In this document: positions 36,597 to 43,607 of the stretch, one piece after another
Numbering within the stretch: position 1 is the stretch's first letter
Layout of the letters: each line of letters begins with the position of its first letter
Program-made: the position numbers and the translations under genes
Notes under the pieces: model-generated
Seen by the model: the letters and a program-made list of their open reading frames with translations, nothing else
Database searches by the model: none
Told to the model about the DNA's origin: nothing
Source: Gaiellasilicea sp963802765
GTDB lineage: Bacteria > Actinomycetota > Thermoleophilia > Gaiellales > Gaiellaceae
NCBI GenBank assembly: GCA_963802765.1
Contig: CAWDJZ010000003.1
Span: 124,001-188,000 of the forward strand
Reading direction: 5' to 3'
DNA length: 64,000 nt

Positions 36597-37546
36597 CCGC
36601 GGCGAGGCCTGACACGCACCCGAGCTCCCCGCCCGGCCCCGCCTATCCAGGCGCCGGCCGCCTGGCGCGTCAGCGGAGCGACGACGCGCAGGTCGTCGGG
36701 CGCGGAGAGCTCGGCCGTCTGGGCATACCCCAGCGAACGGAGGTACGCGCGCAGATCGGCGATCAGCTCTCCGCGGCTGTACCCCTCGCGCATCATCCGC
36801 TCGAAGTTCGCCTCGATGAAGCGGCAGCCCCAGAACGTGAAGACCCCGTGGGCGCGCCCTTCCAGGTAGTCCTCTGCAGCCGGCTCACCTTCCGACGATG
36901 CGGCCCAGAAGACGTTCCGCTCCTCGAAGGAGCGACGTCCGGCGAAGCCGTGGCGGTGCAGCTTTGGCTCGTCGCCGTCGAATCTGGCAGCGATGTCGAA
37001 CGGCGGTGTGAGATAGCGCACGTCCGCCCGGAGCCCCTGGGGTCGTGAGTCCGCCTCGAGCTCCGTCGCGCCGGCACCCCAGAAACAGCAGTCCACGAAT
37101 ACCTCGACGAGGATCCCCGGCGGCACCTGGTCGATCAGCGCTTCGAGCTCGTCGTCGAGGATGTACGTCCGTCGGTCCCAGTCCATGTCGTAGGGGCAGA
37201 TGAGCTCGTCGAGCAGATCGGACAACTCGTCTCCGTCGCGGTCCCGAATCTGCGACCCGTGTCCGGAGAAGTAGAGGACGACGACGTCCCCGTCCTCCGC
37301 CTGGTCGAGCGTCGCCCGCAGGCGCCGCAGGATGTTCGCCTTCGTCGCGCGCTCGTTCACGACGACTCGGATGTCGTCGTTCGGGACACCGAAGACCGAC
37401 TTCAGGAGCCGACGCACCAGGGCGACGTCGTTCACGCAGCCGCTCAACGGCGGGACGTCGGAGCGCTCGTACACGTCGACTCCGACCAAGACGGCCCTGA
37501 TCCTGCCCACACCGCTCCTTCCGTCGGTCGAAGCGAACTGTCCCAT
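36593..37546 (-). CDS. Caspase-family (C14, metacaspase-like) cysteine protease
   Basis: A 317-residue soluble protein. The caspase fold opens RAVLVGVDVYERSDVPPLSG, with CVNDVALVRRLLKSVFGVPN. The catalytic His96 lies in VVVLYFSGHGSQIRDRDGDE, and the catalytic Cys is probably Cys154 in VEVFVDCCFWGAG (usual pattern D-x-C). The Asp-rich loop after the His (RDRDGDELSDLLDE) resembles the calcium-responsive acidic region of metacaspases. The ~150-residue C-terminal half (FDGDEPKLHRHGFAGRRSFE, NVFWAASSEGEPAAEDYLEG) has substrate-pocket features. There is no signal peptide. It diverges from the cyclase/ATPase regulator, with 68 bases between starts, and lies near the capsid-like gene. Caspases in bacteria act in regulated cell death or defence; here the target is unknown. 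Confidence 0.9.
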   Translation of the reverse strand: MGQFASTDGRSGVGRIRAVLVGVDVYERSDVPPLSGCVNDVALVRRLLKSVFGVPNDDIRVVVNERATKANILRRLRATLDQAEDGDVVVLYFSGHGSQIRDRDGDELSDLLDELICPYDMDWDRRTYILDDELEALIDQVPPGILVEVFVDCCFWGAGATELEADSRPQGLRADVRYLTPPFDIAARFDGDEPKLHRHGFAGRRSFEERNVFWAASSEGEPAAEDYLEGRAHGVFTFWGCRFIEANFERMMREGYSRGELIADLRAYLRSLGYAQTAELSAPDDLRVVAPLTRQAAGAWIGGAGRGARVRVRPRRG

Positions 37547-37614
37547 CCCCGTGGAGTCGCGTCAACGAGCTCGTGCAGCTTGACACTCACTCGGCACAGG
37601 GCTATGCCATCCGG

Positions 37615-40600
37615 ATGACCTGCGATCGCTGCGGATTCGAGAGTCCGGCTGGCTTCCGGTTCTGCGGCGCCTGCGGAGCGAGCTTGCGGAGCACGGAAGA
37701 CCTCGCGGGTGCGCGGGAGCGGAAGATCATCTCGGCTCTCTTCTGCGACATCGTCGATTCCACCCGGCGCGCAGAGAGCGCCGATCCGGAAGCCGTGCAC
37801 CGCGTCCTCGCTCCGTACTTCGAGCACGTTCGCTCGGAGCTGACGCGGTTCGGCGGGACGGTCGAGAAGTTCATCGGGGACGCCGTCTGCGGCTTCTTCG
37901 GCGCTCCGCGGGCACACGGCGACGATCCGGAGCGGGCGGTTCGGGCCGCGCTGGCGGTCGTCGACCGGATCGCCGATTTGAACGAGAGCGGCTCGGTGCC
38001 CGATCTGCACGTCAGGCTCGGCGTGGCGACAGGAGAGGCGCTCGTCGCGCTGGGCGCGCTCTCCGGTGCGGGCGAGGCGATGGCGTGGGGCGACGTGACG
38101 AACACCGCGTTCCGCATCCAGGCCGCGGCGCCCGTAGGCGGCGTGCTCGTCGACGAGGCCACCTACCGGGCGACGCGCAACGTGATCGACTACGGCGAGG
38201 CCGAGCCGGTCGAGGCGAAGGGAAAGTCAGAGCCGATCCTCGTCTGGCAGGCTCTCGCACCTCGTACCCGGCGGGGGATCGAACTCTCCCACGCCGGCCG
38301 CGAGCCGTTCGTCGGCCGCGCCTCGGAGCTTGCGCAGCTGCGCGAGTGCTTCGACCGGGTCGTCCGGGAGCGGACGCCGGAGCTCGTGACGCTCCTTGGC
38401 GAGCCGGGCATCGGCAAGAGCCGCCTTGTCCTCGAGCTCTTCCGCCGGGTCGACCAGGGCACCACCGTCCGGTGGCGGCAGGCTCGTTCGTCTCCATACG
38501 GCGACGGCTTCACGTTCTGGGCGCTGGGCGAGATCGTGAAGGCGCAGGCGGGCATCCTCGAGACGGACGGAGCCGCGACCGCGTCGGACAAGCTCGGCCG
38601 CGCCGTCCGCGCTGTCGTCCGCGATGACGCCGACGCCGGCGGCATCGAGGCCCACCTCCAGTCGTTGGTCGGGCTCGGAACGACCGGACAGATCGGAGAC
38701 CAGCGCCGAGGGGCGTTCGCGGCCTGGCGGCGCTTCTTCGAGGCGGCCGCACGCGCGCGTCCCCTGGTGCTCGTCTTCGAGGACATCCATTGGGCCGATG
38801 GTGGGCTGCTCGACTTCGTCGAGTACCTGGTCGAGTGGGCGCTCGACGTGGCCATCCTCGTCGTCTGCACGGCCCGAGCCGACTCGCTCGCGGACGTGAG
38901 ACCGGACTGGGGGACGAAAGCGCTGGGCCGTCGGAGGGAGCGCCCGGCGACGATCGAGCTCATGCCGCTGTCGGGGGAGGAGACTGAGCGGCTCATCACC
39001 GAGCTCGCAGGTCGCGGGATCCGGAAGGAAACGAAGGCAAAGATCGCCAACGCGGCTTCCGGCAACCCCCTTTACGCCGGGGAGTATGTCCGGATGGTCG
39101 AGGATCGCGCCGGCGAGGTTCTCACCGTGCCCGGCACCGTCCAGGCGATCATCGCGTCGCGCCTCGACTCGCTCTCGGCCAGGGACAAGTCCCTGCTCCA
39201 GGAGGGAGCAGTCGTGGGCCGCGTCGTCTGGCCGGGGGCGCTGGCCGCAATCGGCGGGCGCTCGAAAGCGGCCGTCGACAGGCATCTCCGCGACCTCGCG
39301 CGCAAGGAGTTTCTGGTCCGTGTTCGCCCGTCGTCGGTCGGAGGAGAGAGCGAGTTCAGATTCCGACATGTGCTCGTCCGAGATGTCGCGTACGAGCAGA
39401 TTCCTCTTGCCCGGCGTGGCGAGATTCATCGCCGGACGGCCGAGTGGCTCGAGGAGCTGAGCCCGGACAGGGGCTCCGATCGGGCCGAGATGCTCGCTCT
39501 GCACTACCTGGCCGCCTACGAGCTGGCGCGGGCGACCGGTGCCGATGCCTCGGACCTCAGCGATCGCGCACGGCTTTCTCTCCGGAACGCCGGCGTTCGG
39601 GCGCTCTCTCTCAACGCTTTTCCTGCTGCAGAGCGCTACTTCCAGGCCGCCCTCGACCTCTGGCCGGAGCACGATCTCGAACTTCCGTTGCTTCTCCTTC
39701 GTCTCGGACAGGCGCGCTACTTCGCGAACACCGAAGGCGCCGACGTCCTCGCCGATGCCGAGCGCATGTTCCTGGCTGCCGGAGATCGAGAGTATGCGGC
39801 GGAGGCTGCGACGTTTCTCGCGGATCTTGCTCATCAACGCGGCGAACCACTCGAGACCGTGTTCGAGCATGCTCATCGGGCTCTGGGGCTCGTCGAGGAC
39901 CTGGAGGTTTCGCGCTCGAAGGTCGAAGTGCTCGTCGAACTTGCGCTTTTCCTCGGTCTGGCCGCCGAGCACGAACGGGCTATCGAGATCGCGGCGCAGG
40001 CACTGATCGACGCCGAGGCGCTCGAGCTGGAGGAGTTGCAGGCGCGTGCGCTCGCCACGCGAGGGATCTCGCGAGGGCTCTCGGGCGATCCTGCCGGTCG
40101 GGAGGATCTGCAGCGGAGCATCGACATCGCAGAGAGAATCGATTCGTCACTCAGCTCACTGCACTGCGGGATGCTCGCCGATCTCGAGGGTGGTCTCGGC
40201 AACCTCGCCGAGTGCTTCGAGCTCCAAGAGCGGGCCCGCACGCATGCGCAGCGCTTCGGGCATGCCTCGCACATCCAATGGTTCAGGGCCGAGAGGGTCG
40301 CCGAGTGCTACTGGACGGGGCAGTGGGACGAAGCGGTGAGCATTGCGGACGAAATCGCAGGCGGGAACGACGGCGAGTTCGTGACACGTCACTTCATGGA
40401 GGGGTACTGCCGGGATATGCGCGGCCGGATCCGTCTGGCTAGGAACGAGATCGAGGGAGCGCTCGAAGATGCCGCCGAGGCGCTCGGCCAGGCACGCGTG
40501 TCGAACGAGCCCCAGATGCTGTACCCGGCGCTGGCTTTCCGCGCCCGCGCTCTGGCGGCAGCGGGCGACCATGACGAGGCGGCTCGCGTGACAGATGAGC

Positions 40601-40986
40601 TCCTGACCGAGTGGAGCTCGAAGCGGAGTCAGTTCCCAGCGTCATCCTGGGTCGTCGATCTCGCGTACGCGCTCGAGCTTCTGGGCCGCGAGGGTGAGCT
40701 CACCGAGGCAGAGTCCAGCGATGTCGGCGCATCGGCTTGGCTCGACGCCGCCGTCGCCTTCTGCCGCGGTGAGTTCGAGATCGCCTCGGAGCTCTTTGCA
40801 CGCATCGGCTCCCGTCCCGACGAGGCCTACGCTCGCCTACGGGCCGCGGAGAAGCGGGCCGAAGCCAACATCGATGCCGACGCGGCCGAGCTCGACTTGG
40901 CACGTTCGTTTTTCCGCGACGTCGGGGCCGGCGTCTATCTCGTCCGCACGGACGATGTCCTCGTTGCTCGGCGGGCGCAGTTGTAA
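37615..40986 (+). CDS. Zinc-ribbon, class III nucleotide cyclase, AAA/STAND ATPase and TPR regulator
   Basis: A 1123-residue multidomain signalling protein from ATG 37615; GTG 37573 would add 14 residues. Residues 3-20 form a zinc ribbon (CDRCGFESPAGFRFCGACG). Residues ~37-210 form a class III cyclase domain with the metal Asp region SALFCDIVDSTRRAE and FGGTVEKFIGDAVCGFFGAP. An AAA/NB-ARC-like ATPase begins near residue 235 (FVGRASELAQLRECFDRV): Walker A TLLGEPGIGKSRLVLEL, Walker B LVLVFEDIHWADGGLLDFVE. The C-terminal half is a TPR-like helical array (LSLRNAGVRALSLNAFPAAE, LQARALATRGISRGLSGDPA). It is intact over 3.4 kb. It diverges from a caspase gene and precedes a capsid-like gene by 51 bases, so it may sense a signal and control one or both. 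Confidence 0.9.
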   Translation: MTCDRCGFESPAGFRFCGACGASLRSTEDLAGARERKIISALFCDIVDSTRRAESADPEAVHRVLAPYFEHVRSELTRFGGTVEKFIGDAVCGFFGAPRAHGDDPERAVRAALAVVDRIADLNESGSVPDLHVRLGVATGEALVALGALSGAGEAMAWGDVTNTAFRIQAAAPVGGVLVDEATYRATRNVIDYGEAEPVEAKGKSEPILVWQALAPRTRRGIELSHAGREPFVGRASELAQLRECFDRVVRERTPELVTLLGEPGIGKSRLVLELFRRVDQGTTVRWRQARSSPYGDGFTFWALGEIVKAQAGILETDGAATASDKLGRAVRAVVRDDADAGGIEAHLQSLVGLGTTGQIGDQRRGAFAAWRRFFEAAARARPLVLVFEDIHWADGGLLDFVEYLVEWALDVAILVVCTARADSLADVRPDWGTKALGRRRERPATIELMPLSGEETERLITELAGRGIRKETKAKIANAASGNPLYAGEYVRMVEDRAGEVLTVPGTVQAIIASRLDSLSARDKSLLQEGAVVGRVVWPGALAAIGGRSKAAVDRHLRDLARKEFLVRVRPSSVGGESEFRFRHVLVRDVAYEQIPLARRGEIHRRTAEWLEELSPDRGSDRAEMLALHYLAAYELARATGADASDLSDRARLSLRNAGVRALSLNAFPAAERYFQAALDLWPEHDLELPLLLLRLGQARYFANTEGADVLADAERMFLAAGDREYAAEAATFLADLAHQRGEPLETVFEHAHRALGLVEDLEVSRSKVEVLVELALFLGLAAEHERAIEIAAQALIDAEALELEELQARALATRGISRGLSGDPAGREDLQRSIDIAERIDSSLSSLHCGMLADLEGGLGNLAECFELQERARTHAQRFGHASHIQWFRAERVAECYWTGQWDEAVSIADEIAGGNDGEFVTRHFMEGYCRDMRGRIRLARNEIEGALEDAAEALGQARVSNEPQMLYPALAFRARALAAAGDHDEAARVTDELLTEWSSKRSQFPASSWVVDLAYALELLGREGELTEAESSDVGASAWLDAAVAFCRGEFEIASELFARIGSRPDEAYARLRAAEKRAEANIDADAAELDLARSFFRDVGAGVYLVRTDDVLVARRAQL

Positions 40987-41020
40987 GCGCCGCTGCAAGC
41001 TCGTAGACTCGGCGGCGCTT
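40985..41020 (+). promoter_or_regulatory. Hairpin between the cyclase and capsid-like genes
   Basis: A perfect nine-base stem, AAGCGCCGC (40985-40993) and GCGGCGCTT (41012-41020), has an 18-base loop. It starts in the cyclase stop codon and ends just before the GGAGAAGGGAG ribosome site of the capsid-like gene. It could be an attenuator or processing site setting different levels of the two proteins. Confidence 0.5.
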
Positions 41021-41037
41021 GGAGAAGGGAGCGAGCC

Positions 41038-42123
41038 GTGTCCACTGATGGATCGGATTGGCAAGACGAGGGCGGCGATGAGTTCGAGGAGACGAGCTCG
41101 GATCGTCCCTATGGAGCACGGCCGTATGGCGCCCGGCCGTATGGGGCTCGGCCGTATGGGGCTCGGCCGTATGGGGCTCGGCCGTATGGGGCTCGGCCGT
41201 ATGGGGCTCGGCCGTATGGGGCTCGGCCGTATGGGGCTCGCCCGTACGGGGCCAGGCCTTATGGAGCGAGGCCCTACGACGAGAGTGGCCCCCAGGGCCC
41301 TGTCGACCCACCTGCGTGGGGCGACGAGATCTGTGAGCTCGTGCTGTCGCGTTCGGCTGTGGTCCGGCTCGGCGCGACGGTCGTCTCGAGCGACGCCGAA
41401 GTATCGATCCCGACGGCGCCTGCGAAGGTCGACTTTCGGCCGCCCGGCGGCAAGCGGCCCACGAAGACAGAGCTCCCGGCCAAGGACGCGGAGCAACTCA
41501 ACCCGGCCGAGTGGCGGCTCGAGGCGTGGATCTCGGTCCCGAACCGTGTCCTGCGCAGCCTTGCGGCGAACCCCGAGCTGTCGTTCACGCTCAAGTCCGA
41601 TCTGGCCGATGGTCTCGCACGCGGTGCGGATTCGGCTTTCCTGGCAGGAGCTAAACCGCGGGGTATCAGCGCGAGAGCGGACTTGGAAGTGACGAAAGCG
41701 GCGAGCGTGGTCGAGACCGTGCGGGCCGTCGTGACGAACGTGCGCGAGAAACAGGCGGCGCCGGAGTTTCGACAACCGGGTTGGATACTGCACCCGAGGA
41801 CACTGGATGATCTGACGCGGTCTCCCGTCGACGATACGCTCGACAAGTACCGCCTCCTCGGGCTCGACGGTGCCGACGGAGGCACTCTCCTCGGCTTCCC
41901 GTTCGTGACGTCGCCCGGCACAGTCGAAGCTGAACCACCGCCGATGCGGGTCTACTTCGCCGCCGACTGGAGCGACGCGTTCGTCGGCATCGGAGAACGG
42001 CCGGTGATCGTCGACACGCCGGCAGCCCCGGAAGTGTCAGGAGCAACGGTCATCAGGGCGTCGATGACGCTCGATTTCATCTTGCGGCGGGAGGATGGCT
42101 TCGCATGGGCCGACGCTCCGTGA
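41038..42123 (+). CDS. HK97-fold major-capsid-like protein with N-terminal RPYGA repeats
   Basis: A 361-residue protein from GTG 41038 (Shine-Dalgarno GGAGAAGGGA). Residues ~23-81 are twelve Arg-Pro-Tyr-Gly-Ala units, disordered and Arg/Tyr-rich. The rest follows the HK97 major capsid pattern: E-loop-like part (STAPAKVDF-type SIPTAPAKVDFRPPGGKRPT), WISVPNRVLRSLAANPELSF, LKSDLADGLARGADSAFLAG followed by AKPRGI, WILHPRTLDDLTR, TLLGFPFVTSPG, MRVYFAADWSDAFVGIGERP, and VIRASMTLDFILRREDGFAW. No terminase, portal, protease or tail genes are near, so it is not an obvious prophage. It may form an encapsulin-like shell or polymer. The family match is mine by pattern; assembly is inference. Confidence 0.82.
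   Translation: MSTDGSDWQDEGGDEFEETSSDRPYGARPYGARPYGARPYGARPYGARPYGARPYGARPYGARPYGARPYGARPYGARPYDESGPQGPVDPPAWGDEICELVLSRSAVVRLGATVVSSDAEVSIPTAPAKVDFRPPGGKRPTKTELPAKDAEQLNPAEWRLEAWISVPNRVLRSLAANPELSFTLKSDLADGLARGADSAFLAGAKPRGISARADLEVTKAASVVETVRAVVTNVREKQAAPEFRQPGWILHPRTLDDLTRSPVDDTLDKYRLLGLDGADGGTLLGFPFVTSPGTVEAEPPPMRVYFAADWSDAFVGIGERPVIVDTPAAPEVSGATVIRASMTLDFILRREDGFAWADAP
41104..41280 (+). repeat. 15-bp tandem repeat encoding RPYGA units
   Basis: Twelve units run in register; the six at 41146-41235 are identical copies of GCTCGGCCGTATGGG, while flanking units differ at synonymous positions. This pattern fits expansion by replication slippage from the centre, with older units at the edges. 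All changes keep the frame and the peptide. Confidence 0.95.
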
Positions 42124-42188
42124 TGGCGTCGACGACGCGGAGGTCGTGAAGAGGCGCTGTCCGCAGGGCTCTCGTAGGATCGCGCGAC

Positions 42189-43061
42189 ATGCGCGCCGAG
42201 GAGATGGTCGAGCGAGTCTGGCCGGGCCGTGACGCGCAGATCGAGGTGCTCGGCGGCGGGATCACGAACCGCAACTTCAAGGTCGTGCTCGATGACGGCG
42301 CGTACGTGCTCCGGATCGGCGGCAAGGACACGGAGCTGCTGGGGATCGACCGTCGGGTCGAGCACGAGGCCTCGCTCGTCGCGGCCGCGGTCGGGGTCGG
42401 GCCGGAGGTGGTCGCGTTCATCGAGCCGGAGGGCTATCTCGTCACGCGTTTCATCGAAGGTCCCGTCGTCGAGGCCGAGGCGATCCGGGAGCCGGAGGCG
42501 CTTCGCCGGGTCGCCCAGTCGCTGCGAGCCGTGCACGCCGGCCCGCCGATCCCGGCGCGCTTCGACCCCTTTCGCATCGTCGAGGCCTACGCCGCCACCG
42601 CGGCGCTGCACGGGATCACCGTGCCGGACGCCTTCGCGCCTGCGCGCGAGACCGCCAACCGGATCGAGCGTGCCCGCGGCCCCGCGCCCGAGCGGCCGTG
42701 CCACAACGACCTGCTCACGGCGAACTTCATCGACGACGGTTCTCGCATCCGCATCGTCGACTGGGAGTACGCCGGCATGGGTGACGTCTTCTTCGATCTC
42801 GCGAACTTCGCCGTCAACAACGGCCTGTCGGAGGCGGAAAGCCGGGACTTCCTCCGCGCGTACCTCGGCGAAGCGCGGCTCGAGGACGAGCGCAGGCTGA
42901 CGCTGATGCGGTTCATGTCGGACTTCCGCGAGGCGATGTGGGGCGTCGTACAGCAGGCCGTCTCGGACCTCGACTTCGACTTCCGCGCCTACGCGGACGA
43001 GCATTTCGAACGGAGCCGTCGAACCGCATCCGAGCGCGCGTTCCGGCGAGCGCTGGGCTAG
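42189..43061 (+). CDS. Choline/ethanolamine kinase-like phosphotransferase
   Basis: A 290-residue aminoglycoside-phosphotransferase-fold enzyme. The nucleotide-loop region is EVLGGGITNRNFKVVLDDGA, with Lys/Arg contacts in YVLRIGGKDTELLGIDRRVE. The catalytic Brenner motif is PCHNDLLTANFIDDGSRIRI, and the metal Asp lies in VDWEYAGMGDVFFDLANFAV. These features point to choline or ethanolamine kinase rather than drug resistance. A dimethylglycine-dehydrogenase-like gene lies 0.5 kb downstream, so a link to choline/betaine metabolism is possible. It starts 65 bases after the capsid-like gene and could be read through from it. Confidence 0.87.
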   Translation: MRAEEMVERVWPGRDAQIEVLGGGITNRNFKVVLDDGAYVLRIGGKDTELLGIDRRVEHEASLVAAAVGVGPEVVAFIEPEGYLVTRFIEGPVVEAEAIREPEALRRVAQSLRAVHAGPPIPARFDPFRIVEAYAATAALHGITVPDAFAPARETANRIERARGPAPERPCHNDLLTANFIDDGSRIRIVDWEYAGMGDVFFDLANFAVNNGLSEAESRDFLRAYLGEARLEDERRLTLMRFMSDFREAMWGVVQQAVSDLDFDFRAYADEHFERSRRTASERAFRRALG

Positions 43062-43065
43062 AGCG

Positions 43066-43524
43066 TCAGCCCACTGTGAAGCTGCCCCGCATCTGGCTTG
43101 CGTGCGGGTCGCAGAGGAACGTGTACTCGCCGCTCTGAAGCTCGACTTCGAACGTCTCCTCGCCTTCCTCTCCCACGTCGGTTGCGACGTCGACGCCGCC
43201 CGGCCCGGTCAGGTGGAAGTTGTGCGCCGACGACTGGTCGTTCACCACGATCGTGTAGCTGCCGGCGGTGAGGCCGTCGGTCCCGTCGAGGCTGATGTCG
43301 AAGCCAGGCCCCACGCTGCCCTGCAGCGTCGCGCCGCCGCCGGCCGTCTCGGTGGTCTCTCCCTCCGTGGTATCGGTCGTTTCCGCCTCTGCGGTATCTG
43401 TCGTCCCTGCGGTAACCGTCTCGGTCGCCGCCGGGGTCGCGCTCTCGTCGTCGTCGCCGCAGGCCGCCACTCCCAGCCCGAGGGACACGCACAGGGTCAA
43501 CAGGGCAATACGCCAACGTTTCAC
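43066..43524 (-). CDS. Cupredoxin-like lipoprotein
   Basis: A 152-residue protein from GTG 43524 with AGGAGA upstream. The lipobox is GLGVAACGDDD. A Thr/Glu-rich linker of about 45 residues (TVTAGTTDTAEAETTDTTEG) leads to a beta domain. Candidate type-1 copper ligands are visible: His in NDQSSAHNFHLTG, then Cys, His and Met in YTFLCDPHASQMRGSFTVG, the usual C-x2-H-x3-M arrangement. It is probably a membrane-tethered electron carrier or copper-binding protein. Its stop is five bases from the stop of the phosphotransferase on the other strand. Confidence 0.83.
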   Translation of the reverse strand: MKRWRIALLTLCVSLGLGVAACGDDDESATPAATETVTAGTTDTAEAETTDTTEGETTETAGGGATLQGSVGPGFDISLDGTDGLTAGSYTIVVNDQSSAHNFHLTGPGGVDVATDVGEEGEETFEVELQSGEYTFLCDPHASQMRGSFTVG

Positions 43525-43607
43525 GGGCTCTCCTCTCGTTCGCGGTCTTGCAGGCTCTACGGCCGGCAGCACGGAACGGTTCTCGGTAGGAGGTTAGGTT
43601 CTCCGCG

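Noticed and set aside
38227..39972. A 581-codon open frame antisense to the cyclase/ATPase gene
   Set aside because: No motif, and the plus-strand gene is intact with Walker boxes.
41104..41280. CRISPR or minisatellite outside a gene
   Set aside because: Units are 15 bases without spacers, in frame, and translate to a uniform peptide.
41038..42123. Prophage
   Set aside because: Only one capsid-like gene; no terminase, portal, prohead protease, tail, integrase or attachment site was seen around it.
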